From contig NZ_JHEG04000001.1 in assembly GCF_000760695.4 (NCBI RefSeq), forward strand, positions 2,687,578-2,751,577: DNA of 64,000 nucleotides, in the 5' to 3' direction. The position numbers were made by a program, and so were the translations under genes. How positions within the stretch are numbered: the stretch's first letter is position 1; every line of letters starts with the position of its first letter. This document shows positions 9,132 through 18,819 of the stretch, one piece after another. This DNA is from Tolypothrix bouteillei VB521301. Its GTDB lineage: Bacteria > Cyanobacteriota > Cyanobacteriia > Cyanobacteriales > Nostocaceae. A model generated the notes under the pieces. It did not search any database, was not told the DNA's origin, and saw nothing but the letters and a program-made list of their open reading frames with translations.

Positions 9132-10574
9132 TTAACGATTTGCAATCGGTAATTTTCTGGCAAAAAGAGAGTCATGTGGAGAAAAATTAAATGTCACTTG
9201 TTCTTCTAACATAGAATTCATGTATTGCTCTCGTTCTGTTAGCCAAGACAAATCTTTGAGGATAACGTTAGGATGAGCCGCTATATTTTGCAGTAATATC
9301 TCGAAATGCTTTAATATGCCAGTAATAGTTGCAGTATCAAAACGGTGGAAATCATAATTGATCCCAATGCGTAACTCTGAACCTGGATATCCAATTAAAT
9401 TCAGAGGGTAATTAGTCTTGTAAAGGTTGAGTGGATGAGAAAAATCAATAATTTGATTTTGCTCTCCTGAATCTCTTAATATCTTATCAATTGGTTGATT
9501 CTCAAACACAAATATACTGTCAAACAAAGAGAAACCTCGTTGCACTTCACTCCATCGTTGAATATCAACTAGAGAAGTGTATTCATACTGACGAATCTCT
9601 ACCAGTTGTTCCTGAAACTGTTTAAGCCAAGGTAATAAATATTGTTCTGCATCTACTTTGACCCTTACTGGTAGTGTGTTGACTAACATACCAAGCATTG
9701 ACTCTGAGCCTTCTAAATCTACTGGACGACCAGAAACAGTACACCCATAGACAACCTCATTTTGACAAGTGTAGCGACTGAGAAGTAAAACCCAGGCTCC
9801 CTGAACGAGTACGTTAATAGTGAGGTGATGCTGTTTTGCTAAAGATTGTAGTTTTGCAGTGGTCGTTTCGGATAGTTTAACCAGTAGCTCATCGTATCTT
9901 TCTTCTAGGCTGAGTAAGTTGCTGTCATCTAGATTGGTAAGGGGAGTAGGTGCTTTTACTCCTTTCAGCATTTGCCGCCAGAATTCCTCTGCTTGTGATG
10001 AATCCTGCTTCCCCAACCAAGTAATGTAGTCTCGAAAACGGCTACCAGGTACTAAAGGTACATCTTGCCCTCGACAAAATGCTGTGTACAGCTCCATAAC
10101 TTCTTTCAGCACTAACGGATAGGACCACCCATCCAAAATAATCATGTGTAAACTCCAAATGAATTTGTAAGAGCGGTCGTTGAGACGAATTAAAGTCACG
10201 CGCATAAGAGGTGCTTGAGAAAAATCAAAACCTCGTTCGCGATCGTGTTTTAAAAAAGAGTTTAAGCGCTTGTGCTGTTCAAATGAATCTATTCCTCTCC
10301 AGTCTTGCTGCTCTAGAGGTACTTTTGCATATTGGTATACAACTTGTAGAGGTTTGTCTATATCTTGCCAATAGAAACTAGTACGCAAAATTGTGTGTCG
10401 GTCCATAACATGCTGCCAAGCACGTTCAAAAGAGACAATGTCTATATTTCCGTGCCAAGTAAAGCCTAGTTGGACAAAATAGAGCACTAAGTCAGAAGAA
10501 GACAAACTGTGGACTAGAATCCCATGCTGTATTGGCGATAATTCGTAGATATCTTGAATATTTTCTGTTGTCAT
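9132..10574 (-). CDS. Free-standing NRPS condensation-domain protein with altered active site
   Basis: A single condensation domain of 480 aa and nothing else. It opens with NIQDIYELSPIQHGIL, the form typical of C domains that follow a PCP in the same chain, and keeps the YGCTVSGRP and NTLPVRV regions. The HHxxxDG motif reads HMIILDG (residues 143-149): the second, catalytic His is Met144, so classical condensation activity is doubtful. The start lies 8 bp after the NRPS2 stop, and the NRPS2 tail (FPEAHLSQKELDRFL) looks like a PCP-to-C linker, so this gene was probably split from NRPS2. It may replace the missing half of the NRPS3 condensation domain, act as a docking scaffold, or be decaying. 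Confidence 0.85.
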   Translation of the reverse strand: MTTENIQDIYELSPIQHGILVHSLSSSDLVLYFVQLGFTWHGNIDIVSFERAWQHVMDRHTILRTSFYWQDIDKPLQVVYQYAKVPLEQQDWRGIDSFEQHKRLNSFLKHDRERGFDFSQAPLMRVTLIRLNDRSYKFIWSLHMIILDGWSYPLVLKEVMELYTAFCRGQDVPLVPGSRFRDYITWLGKQDSSQAEEFWRQMLKGVKAPTPLTNLDDSNLLSLEERYDELLVKLSETTTAKLQSLAKQHHLTINVLVQGAWVLLLSRYTCQNEVVYGCTVSGRPVDLEGSESMLGMLVNTLPVRVKVDAEQYLLPWLKQFQEQLVEIRQYEYTSLVDIQRWSEVQRGFSLFDSIFVFENQPIDKILRDSGEQNQIIDFSHPLNLYKTNYPLNLIGYPGSELRIGINYDFHRFDTATITGILKHFEILLQNIAAHPNVILKDLSWLTEREQYMNSMLEEQVTFNFSPHDSLFARKLPIANR

Positions 10575-10582
10575 ATTATTTT

Positions 10583-13500
10583 CTACTGTTTTTTCTGATT
10601 AAGTTTTGCTAAAAACCGATCGAGTTCTTTTTGGCTTAAGTGTGCTTCTGGAAAATCAGAAGTTGTAAACCCTTTGGCTTCAGAAGATTGGCAATGATCC
10701 TTGCTTGATAGCAACGCTTGAACACTCGTTATGGTTTCTTGTGCTGCCGGAATTTCCTGCTTGAGAACTGCTACACTTGCTAACTGAGCAATTGTTTGAT
10801 GCTGAAATAGCTGTTTAGTCGTTAGCTTTAAACTGGCCTGGTTAGCTTTGGCAATAATCTGAATAGCGACAATGGAATCCCCACCCAACTTAAAGAAGTT
10901 ATCATAAATACCCACTTGCTCTATACCGAGAAATTCAGCCCAAAGTTGAGCCAGCTTGGCTTCAACAGGAGTACGAGGCAGTACAAAGGCTTTATCTAAT
11001 TCAGGTCTGCTTGTATCGGGTGCTGGTAGCGAGCGGCGATCTATTTTGCCATTAGGTGTCAAAGGGAGTGCCTCTAACATCATAAAAGCTGTTGGCACCA
11101 TGTAATTTGGCAAGTTCGACTCCAAGAAACGCCGCAGCTCGGTTATTGTCACTGTCTGCTTGGGCTGCGAAACTACGTAAGCGACCAAACGCTCTCTTTC
11201 TGGTTCATCTGAGCGAACCACAACCACACTTTCTTGCGCGGCTGGGTATTGATTGATCAGCGCTTCAATCTCTCCGAGTTCGATGCGAAAACCCCTAAGT
11301 TTTACCTGATGGTCAATTCGACTAATGTACTTAATCGTACCATCTGATTGATAACAAACTAAATCACCAGTCTTATACAAACGGGATTTTGGATTGTTGT
11401 TAAAAGGGTTTGGGATAAACTTCTCAAATGTGAGTTTTGGTTGGTTAAAATAACCACGAGCTAGACCAACACCGCCAATATGCAATTCACCAGGAACACC
11501 CACAGGCACTGGTTGTAAATAAGTATCTAAAATATAAAATTCTGTATTGGCAATCGGGCGACCAATAGAGACAATGTTATTTGTGTGCTCTATCCTCGTG
11601 TTATTCTCTACTTTTTTGACAGCTGACCAAATAGTAGTTTCTGTAGGACCGTATAAGTTCCACAGTTCAGTGCTTCGTTCGAGTAATTGATTGGCAAGAA
11701 TTTGGTCAAGAGCTTCACCACCACAAAGGATTTTTAACTGCTGGCTCCCAGTCCAGCCTGCAGCAATCAGCATCCGCCAAGTGGTTGGTGTAGCTTGCAT
11801 TACCGTGGCGTTAGAAGAAATAAGCTGTTCTAACAATTGCGATCCATCAGTAGCAACTTCGCGGCTAACTATAACAAGACGAGCACCTACGATCGCTGGT
11901 AAGTATAGTTCTAGGGCTGCAATATCAAATGATAAGGTGGTGACTGATAAGAAAGTATCTTCTTTTGTCAGCCCTGGATTGCGGCGCATTGCACTTAAGA
12001 AGTTAGTTAAGGCATTATGGGGAATTTGTACTCCTTTTGGTTGACCGGTAGAACCGGAGGTGTAAATTATGTAGGCGAGGTTTTCGCCGTTAGCTCGGTT
12101 AATAGGATTGCGATCGCTTTGTTTGGCAATCTCTTCCCAGTCAGCATCTAGACAGACCACCTGGGCTTGATGTTCTGGCAAAACTGTCACCAACTTTTTC
12201 TGAGTCAGCAGCACTGATATTTGTGAATCTGCCAACATGAATGCCAACCGTTGTTGTGGATACGCCGGATCTAGAGGGACATAAGCCCCACCTGCTTTTA
12301 GGATTCCTAACAGTCCTACTAACATATCCGGAGAGCGTTCCACACAAATTCCTATCAAGGTCTCTGGGCTAACTCCCAACTTTTGCAAATGATGTGCTAA
12401 TTGATTAGCACGGGTGTTCAACTCCCTGTAAGAGAGTTTTTGGTCTTCAAACACGACCGCCACAGAATCGGGTGTTTGCTCAACCTGAGCTTCAAATATT
12501 TGATGAATACATACATTTTGAGGATATTCATTTAAAGTGTCATTCCACTCTACCAACAACTGAGAGCGTTCAGTTTCAGTTAATAAAGGCAATTCCCAAA
12601 GGCGATGGTCTTGATTGACCGCAATCGCTGAGAGTAATGTCTGCAAATGCCCTGCCATTCGTTCAATAGTGGCAGCATCAAACAAATCAGTGCTGTACTC
12701 AAAGTTTGCACGCAGTCCTTCTTCAGTTTCTTTGATCGACAAGGTTAAATCAAACTTTGCTGTTGCAGTTGGCATTTCTAAGAAACTGAGAGTCAGCCCA
12801 GGAAGTTTGAGTTCTTCTCTCGGTGCATTTTCCAAAACAAACAAAACTTGAAATAATGGTGTATGAGATAAATCTCGTTTTGGTTGTAATTGTGCTACCA
12901 GCAATTCAAAGGGTATATCTTGATAATTGTATGCTTCCCAAGCTACTTGGCGCACTCGCCTCAACAACTCTCGAAATGAAGGATTACCTGATAAATCAGT
13001 ACGCAGAACTAAAGAGTTAACAAAATAACCAATAAGTTTTTCTAAATCGCGGCTGTGACGGTTAGCGATGGTAGTACCGACACATATATCTTCCTGATAA
13101 GTGTAACGATAAAGAAGTGTTTTAAACGCCGCTAGCAAAGTCATAAACAGAGTCGTCCCCTCTTGCTGACTGAGCTTTTTAAGCTTCTCAGTCACATCTG
13201 TCCCTATTTTTAGGGTAGTGGTGGCTCCTCGAAAAGTTTGAACAGGTGGTCGTGGGCGATCGCTCGGTAATTGTAAAACAGGAAGATGACCGCCAAGCTT
13301 TTGCTTCCAGTAAGTCAGTTGTTCCTCAAACACCGATCCACGCACCCATTGTTGCTGCCAGTTGGCAAAATCAGCATACTGAATGGACAGATCCTTTAGG
13401 GGTGAAGGCTGATTTTTGGAGAAAGCCTCGTAGAGTGTGCCTAGTTCCTGGATAATAATTTTACTCGACCAAGCGTCTGAGATGGTGTGATGTATAGCGA

Positions 13501-14113
13501 ATAACAACACGTGCTTTGTTTCGGCTATTTTAAATAGCGTAACTCGAAGTAATGAACCTTCTGATAAGTTGAAGGAATGCTGAGATTCAGCAATAGATGA
13601 CTGGTGAATTGTTTCCCACTGCTTGGTTTCCGCCAAATCCATCAAATCTACGACTGACAGCGTGAAATTGGGGTTAGAAGCGATCTCCAAAACAGCTTGA
13701 CCATCTTCATTTTTAAATGAAGTCCGTAAAACTTCGTGACGCCGTACTATTTCTATAAGCGCTTGTTCTAAAACAGCTGTATTCAGCGATCCTTTCAAAT
13801 GAATACCAAATAATTGGTTGTAAGCAGCGCTAGCACCCTCTAATTGGTCTATAAACCATATTCCCTGTTGACCAAAAGACAAGAGCAGATCTTTATCTCG
13901 CGGAACTGGTTGAATTTCTACTGAAGTTGGACTGGCAACATAATGACCTTGATTGAGAAATTTAAGTATTTCTGCTTTGCGTTCAGTTATTTGAGCTTGT
14001 AGCTCTGGCGTGAGTACTTCTTGAGGGGCATTACAGCGTAAACGCTCACCATTTGACCAAAGCCTAATGTCTAAGTTAGTTAAATAGGACAAAAACTCTT
14101 GAATAGATTTCAT
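10583..14113 (-). CDS. NRPS2: docking-C-A(Gly)-PCP
   Basis: One-module synthetase of 1176 aa. Residues 1-55 form a TubC-like N-terminal docking domain (IRLWSNGERLRCNAP). A condensation domain follows with HHTISDA at 208-214, where the usual final Gly is Ala. The A domain (YTSGSTGQPKG) has the hand-read code DILQLGLIWK, which matches the glycine code I recall. The PCP serine is about S1080 (GGDSIV). The remaining 96 residues end in a PCP-to-C-type linker. Its ATG overlaps the stop of NRPS1 as ATGA, so translation is probably coupled. The docking domain and gene order place it directly after NRPS1, extending the chain by glycine. Confidence 0.93.
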   Translation of the reverse strand: MKSIQEFLSYLTNLDIRLWSNGERLRCNAPQEVLTPELQAQITERKAEILKFLNQGHYVASPTSVEIQPVPRDKDLLLSFGQQGIWFIDQLEGASAAYNQLFGIHLKGSLNTAVLEQALIEIVRRHEVLRTSFKNEDGQAVLEIASNPNFTLSVVDLMDLAETKQWETIHQSSIAESQHSFNLSEGSLLRVTLFKIAETKHVLLFAIHHTISDAWSSKIIIQELGTLYEAFSKNQPSPLKDLSIQYADFANWQQQWVRGSVFEEQLTYWKQKLGGHLPVLQLPSDRPRPPVQTFRGATTTLKIGTDVTEKLKKLSQQEGTTLFMTLLAAFKTLLYRYTYQEDICVGTTIANRHSRDLEKLIGYFVNSLVLRTDLSGNPSFRELLRRVRQVAWEAYNYQDIPFELLVAQLQPKRDLSHTPLFQVLFVLENAPREELKLPGLTLSFLEMPTATAKFDLTLSIKETEEGLRANFEYSTDLFDAATIERMAGHLQTLLSAIAVNQDHRLWELPLLTETERSQLLVEWNDTLNEYPQNVCIHQIFEAQVEQTPDSVAVVFEDQKLSYRELNTRANQLAHHLQKLGVSPETLIGICVERSPDMLVGLLGILKAGGAYVPLDPAYPQQRLAFMLADSQISVLLTQKKLVTVLPEHQAQVVCLDADWEEIAKQSDRNPINRANGENLAYIIYTSGSTGQPKGVQIPHNALTNFLSAMRRNPGLTKEDTFLSVTTLSFDIAALELYLPAIVGARLVIVSREVATDGSQLLEQLISSNATVMQATPTTWRMLIAAGWTGSQQLKILCGGEALDQILANQLLERSTELWNLYGPTETTIWSAVKKVENNTRIEHTNNIVSIGRPIANTEFYILDTYLQPVPVGVPGELHIGGVGLARGYFNQPKLTFEKFIPNPFNNNPKSRLYKTGDLVCYQSDGTIKYISRIDHQVKLRGFRIELGEIEALINQYPAAQESVVVVRSDEPERERLVAYVVSQPKQTVTITELRRFLESNLPNYMVPTAFMMLEALPLTPNGKIDRRSLPAPDTSRPELDKAFVLPRTPVEAKLAQLWAEFLGIEQVGIYDNFFKLGGDSIVAIQIIAKANQASLKLTTKQLFQHQTIAQLASVAVLKQEIPAAQETITSVQALLSSKDHCQSSEAKGFTTSDFPEAHLSQKELDRFLAKLNQKKQ

Positions 14114-17100
14114 AACTCAATTTCCACTCGGTTAGTTAATGCCTTGTCGATAGGAGCTTGTAGTTTTTGAGATGTTATGGTTATCTCCTCAATGGACTTT
14201 GCTAAGCTAGATAGAATTGGTGTTTGCAGGAAATTTTGCATGGGTATATTTAGGTGTAATCTTTCATTTACCCGTGAGACAACTTGGGTAACTTGCAGAG
14301 AATCTCCCCCTAGTTCAAAAAAATTATCGTTAATACTCACTTTCTCTATTCGCAAGACTTCTTGCCAAATACTGGCAATGAGTTTTTCTGTTTCTGTTTG
14401 AGGCATTACATAAGCAGCTTTCACTTGCGATCGCAATCCTTTTAACCCAGGTAAAGCAAGACGATCTACTTTGCCATTAGCTGTCAGTGGTAAAGCATCT
14501 AACAGTACAAATTCAGCAGGCAACATATATTCAGGTAGTTTTTCCTGTAGGAAATTACGCAACTGTCTAGGTTGAAAACGTTGCACCGTTGATGGTGCTT
14601 GAGCAATGAATACATCAAACCCAATTAAATCAGCAACAGAATCGGGCTCGTTCATAAAAACGCTGTTTGAAAATTCCAAAGAAGCTAATATTCTCTGCCA
14701 TTGTGCTTTTGACAGCACTGGATGTTCCGGTCTTAGCTCTCGATCCTCAAACCGTTCAAACCCTTGCTGTAGACCCATGTTCAAATCAAAGGAGCGATGA
14801 AATTTTGTTTTTTCAATTGCAAGGAGTAAACCATTTGGAGCTAACAAGGAGCGAATATTCTTCAGGGTTTGCTCTATAAACTGAGTGTTATGAATAACAG
14901 TTGCAGCAATAACAATATCAAAGGAATGTGGCTCAAAACCTTGCTCAATAGGGTTTTTCTCAAGATCTAAAATGTCATAGCTAACAAAAGGATAGTTGGT
15001 AAAATTTTCTTGACCTTGTTGGAGAAAGAATTGAGAAATATCAGTAAACACATAAGTTGTTTGGCTTGGCGGTAACAATGGCAGTAAATGTTCTGTAGTA
15101 GAACCATAACCGCCTCCAACTTCCAGGATTCGCAGTTGTTTTCCTGACTCTATATTTTGTACTATTGCCGCCATGATTTCACTAGCGATCGCATTGCAAT
15201 CAGCAAACATTATTTTGTATATATCCCGAGTTTTTTCGGAAACATAAATTTCTGCCGAGTGGATTTTTTCAGTAATAATGTTTGCTAAGTTATCAAAAGG
15301 AGCATCAGGTATCAAATCCATCCAAGTTTTAGTGAAACCATGATTTATCTGAATTTCTTTTGAAAGCTTTTGAAATGCAGAAATTGGTAATTCAACAACA
15401 CTGGTAAAGACTTTTCCCTCCTGCTTCAACCATCCTTCTTGAACCAGCACCTGCAAAGCTCGATTTAACCATTTTTTGTAGCGTGGAGCAATATGACATC
15501 GAGACATTAAATCATCTACGTCATACTTCTCTCCAGGTGAGTGATAAACACCAAGCTTTCTGAGCGCCCGACACACTGAAATAGTGTATAGATAATTTTG
15601 GTGTTCCCATATTGCCGCAAAAGTTTGGATATCTACATCCCAAAAACTATTTTTTGCTTGTTGAAGTCCTGCTTTTACCAGAGATGGCCAGAGGATCTGA
15701 GATTTGAAAGTATCAGCACTTTCCGTTTCTAAGAAGCTTAATGCTTTGTCTTGCTTGGGAACCACATAAGCTACTAGATACTGATTTTGCTGTGACTCTC
15801 CCGCCGCAGCAACTATTGCATCTTTCAGATCTGGGTGCTGTTTTAAAGCTGCTTCAATTTCTCCTGTTTCGATGCGGTATCCCCTTAGTTTGATTTGGAA
15901 ATCTACACGTCCCAAAAATTCAATGTTGCCATCAGGTAAATAACGACCGAGGTCACCAGTACGGTAAATGCGTTCCTTTGTGCGGGGATGAGTGATAAAA
16001 TTGACAGCAGTTTTTTCTTCATCCTGCCAATAGCCCTTGGCAACCTGCATACCAGTACAGTACATTTGACCGGGAACCCAAACAGGGCAATCTTCTAAAG
16101 CTTCATTCAAAACATAGTATTTTGTATTCGCCATCGGTTTGCCATAAGGAATACTCTTCCAGTTTGGATTGACCTCCGCAATTAAATAACCGATATTCCA
16201 AATAGTTGTTTCTGTTGGACCACCAATACTGAGTACTTGTACTTCTGGTATTAAAGCTTGAAGACGGTTAGGCAAGGAAATTGGGAGCCAATCTCCACCT
16301 AGAATTGCCAAACGCAAACTTACTGGTAATGTCACAGAGTGGTTCTCTGCGTATTCCACCAACATCTTCATCACTGGGGGTACTGAGTTCCATAGCGTCA
16401 CTTTTTCCTGCACCATCAACTTAACCCAGTGAGCCGGATCTTTGACAGCAGAAGCATCAGGCATCACAATCACACCACCAGCACAAAGTAGACCGAATAT
16501 GTCATAAACAGACAGATCGTGACTCAAAGCGGTTACAGCCAGGATGCGGTCTTGAGAAGTAATATTAAACCGCTTGTTGGTATGGATAACTACGTTAACC
16601 ACGTTGCGGTGAGTAATCATTACTCCTTTCGGTAAACCAGTAGAACCAGAGGTGTAAATTACATAAGCTAAATCATCAGGCGTTTGCGCTGGTTGGAGTG
16701 GCTGGCTGTTTTCGTTGGCAAATGCTTCTGTATCTATGCACAAACGTTGTATATCCAATGGCCATTCCAGCTTTTCGTTCAAACAAGATTGAGTCAGAAC
16801 AATCTTGACTTGACTATTTTCTAAAAGATATTTTCTGCGTTGCTGTGGCAATCCCGGCTCGATGGGAACATAAGCTGCACCAGCAGCCAAAATTCCCATT
16901 ACAGCGACAATTTGCTCCCATCCTTTCTCCATAACTACACCTACCAACTGGTTGGGTGCAGCCCCAAGTTTCCGCAATCGATGACCAACTTGATTGGCAA
17001 GTGTGTATAGCTCTTTGTAAGTCAGAGTTCGCTCGGATGAAATAACGGCAGGTTCCACTCTTCGCTTTTGGACTTGTGCTGCAAATAAAGTATGCAGCAG

Positions 17101-18702
17101 TTCATCGGGAGTTGGTGTGGTCGTTGCATTAACGGCTTCCCGTTGCGCTAATTGGGCAGGAGGAATGAGTTGTCGAGTTGTCTCAGTCCAAGCTAATTCA
17201 GAAGTTGCCAGTTGTTTGAGGAAACGACAATAAGCCTCAAACATATCACAGATCAAACCTTCTGGAAAAAGTTCTTCAACTACATCCCAGTTGAAAGTCA
17301 ATACTCCCTTATCCTCCCAAACTTGAATATCCATCCAAGCCTGGGAAGCTTGGCTAATGCCATAGACTAACTCTCCAAAATGACTAAATGTCAAGGTTTC
17401 CTGACCAAGCAAACCAAAACCAAGAGTGCTAGTAAATACGATTGGCATCGCGCTAGGTGCCGTACCTCGCCTGCGTGCTAATTCCCGCGTCACGCGTACA
17501 CCACTGATGTAACGGTGTTCTAAATCGTGCCACAGCTGTTGCTGTAGGCGCTTTGAGCGGTCAATAAACGGTTCCGGAATAGAATTCTCGACAGCGAGTA
17601 AGGTGACAGAAGTGAAATCTCCCAAAATGTCATGGACTTGAGGATGCAAAGGTAGACGATTAAATAAGGCTAGATTGATAGTAAACCGAGAGCTTTTGCA
17701 CCAAAGTGTTAAAACTTCAGCAAAGGCGGCTAGTAAAACTCCAGAGGCTGTTAAACCAGCTCGAGCAGTACGTTGTTGCAACTGTTGCCATTCATCTCGC
17801 TCCAATCGCCCTTCGTAACGCCTATTTCTATGGTGTTTGAGTTCTTTGGGATTTTTGGCAAGAGGTAAGTCTGGAGCAGGGGGTAAGTTATCTAAGCGAT
17901 TCAACCAGTACTCTTGCGATCGCCTGTACAATTCTGTAGTTTCCAATTCTTGCAGAGCAAGAACATAATCCCGGAATGAAAGTTCTAAAGGTAGGAATGT
18001 AAAATTGGGATTTTGGTAAAGTTGAAACCACTCATCAAATAGACGAAACAGACTCCAAGCATCAAAAATTTGTAAATCGTAACTGACGTGTAATCGGATA
18101 CGCTCTTCATCTAAACACGTTGCTCTAAACTCAAATAAAGGCCACTTGTCAGCTGGTAGTACTTGGTAAGCCATTCGCTCGCGAATCATCTCAATCTCAG
18201 AGGTGATAAATTCTTCATCCTGACCCTTAAGATCCAAGACCTGAATTTGATAGAAAGGCACCTGTTTGAGAACTTGCTGTTGACCATCTGGTAACACCAC
18301 AGCCCTAAGCATATCATGACGCTCAATTAATTTTTGCAGTGCCCAGTTTAATCGTTCTAAGTCTAAACCTTTGCATTCAATCTCGTAATAACCATGATTG
18401 GCAACACTACCTAGCTCTAGAACTCCACTACGCCCCACCCAAAAGGCGTGCTGCATATCAGTGAGTGGGAAAGGTTCATAACGCCGATCTGGCGCTGGCA
18501 CAATTGTTGGGAGAGAAGCAGAACTGGTACTGATACTATTTTGGCGTAACAATACCAAAAGCTCTGCTTTATGTTCAGTCAAAGCGTTACGGAGTTCTGA
18601 GGTTATTACCCCCTTTGGTGCATCAATATTTAGTAAATCTCCATCTGCAAAAAGTTTTACACCTTTATTGGAGAGGGTTGTTAAAAGTAAGTTTAGTTCC
18701 AT
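14110..18702 (-). CDS. NRPS1: docking-Cy-A(Cys)-MT-PCP, thiazoline-forming module
   Basis: Synthetase of 1530 aa. Residues 1-55 are a TubC-like docking domain. Residues 75-500 are a heterocyclisation (Cy) domain: the DxxxxD motif is D209-LQIF-D214, followed by AWS. The A domain starts near 540 (YTSGSTGLPKG); its code reads DLYNIGIIWK, close to the cysteine code DLYNLSLIWK. A methyltransferase of about 380 residues (985-1365; SAM motif ILEVGGGYGS at 1192) is inserted between A8 and A10, and A10 (TANGKVDR) resumes at 1407. The PCP serine is S1468 (GGDSLQ). The SAM motif resembles C-methyltransferases more than the N-methyltransferases of microcystin-type NRPSs, so an alpha-methyl thiazoline is my preferred product. 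It follows PKS3 after 117 bp and probably receives the polyketide acid. Confidence 0.93.
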   Translation of the reverse strand: MELNLLLTTLSNKGVKLFADGDLLNIDAPKGVITSELRNALTEHKAELLVLLRQNSISTSSASLPTIVPAPDRRYEPFPLTDMQHAFWVGRSGVLELGSVANHGYYEIECKGLDLERLNWALQKLIERHDMLRAVVLPDGQQQVLKQVPFYQIQVLDLKGQDEEFITSEIEMIRERMAYQVLPADKWPLFEFRATCLDEERIRLHVSYDLQIFDAWSLFRLFDEWFQLYQNPNFTFLPLELSFRDYVLALQELETTELYRRSQEYWLNRLDNLPPAPDLPLAKNPKELKHHRNRRYEGRLERDEWQQLQQRTARAGLTASGVLLAAFAEVLTLWCKSSRFTINLALFNRLPLHPQVHDILGDFTSVTLLAVENSIPEPFIDRSKRLQQQLWHDLEHRYISGVRVTRELARRRGTAPSAMPIVFTSTLGFGLLGQETLTFSHFGELVYGISQASQAWMDIQVWEDKGVLTFNWDVVEELFPEGLICDMFEAYCRFLKQLATSELAWTETTRQLIPPAQLAQREAVNATTTPTPDELLHTLFAAQVQKRRVEPAVISSERTLTYKELYTLANQVGHRLRKLGAAPNQLVGVVMEKGWEQIVAVMGILAAGAAYVPIEPGLPQQRRKYLLENSQVKIVLTQSCLNEKLEWPLDIQRLCIDTEAFANENSQPLQPAQTPDDLAYVIYTSGSTGLPKGVMITHRNVVNVVIHTNKRFNITSQDRILAVTALSHDLSVYDIFGLLCAGGVIVMPDASAVKDPAHWVKLMVQEKVTLWNSVPPVMKMLVEYAENHSVTLPVSLRLAILGGDWLPISLPNRLQALIPEVQVLSIGGPTETTIWNIGYLIAEVNPNWKSIPYGKPMANTKYYVLNEALEDCPVWVPGQMYCTGMQVAKGYWQDEEKTAVNFITHPRTKERIYRTGDLGRYLPDGNIEFLGRVDFQIKLRGYRIETGEIEAALKQHPDLKDAIVAAAGESQQNQYLVAYVVPKQDKALSFLETESADTFKSQILWPSLVKAGLQQAKNSFWDVDIQTFAAIWEHQNYLYTISVCRALRKLGVYHSPGEKYDVDDLMSRCHIAPRYKKWLNRALQVLVQEGWLKQEGKVFTSVVELPISAFQKLSKEIQINHGFTKTWMDLIPDAPFDNLANIITEKIHSAEIYVSEKTRDIYKIMFADCNAIASEIMAAIVQNIESGKQLRILEVGGGYGSTTEHLLPLLPPSQTTYVFTDISQFFLQQGQENFTNYPFVSYDILDLEKNPIEQGFEPHSFDIVIAATVIHNTQFIEQTLKNIRSLLAPNGLLLAIEKTKFHRSFDLNMGLQQGFERFEDRELRPEHPVLSKAQWQRILASLEFSNSVFMNEPDSVADLIGFDVFIAQAPSTVQRFQPRQLRNFLQEKLPEYMLPAEFVLLDALPLTANGKVDRLALPGLKGLRSQVKAAYVMPQTETEKLIASIWQEVLRIEKVSINDNFFELGGDSLQVTQVVSRVNERLHLNIPMQNFLQTPILSSLAKSIEEITITSQKLQAPIDKALTNRVEIEL

Positions 18703-18819
18703 ATAATTTATGCATTGTTAACTCAAAACGACGAATAGAGACGGATAAATTCCATAATTTTTAAAATTATTTGTCCTTTTTATTGAATTTTCGCCTTAAT
18801 AGTTTATTCACAAACAAAG

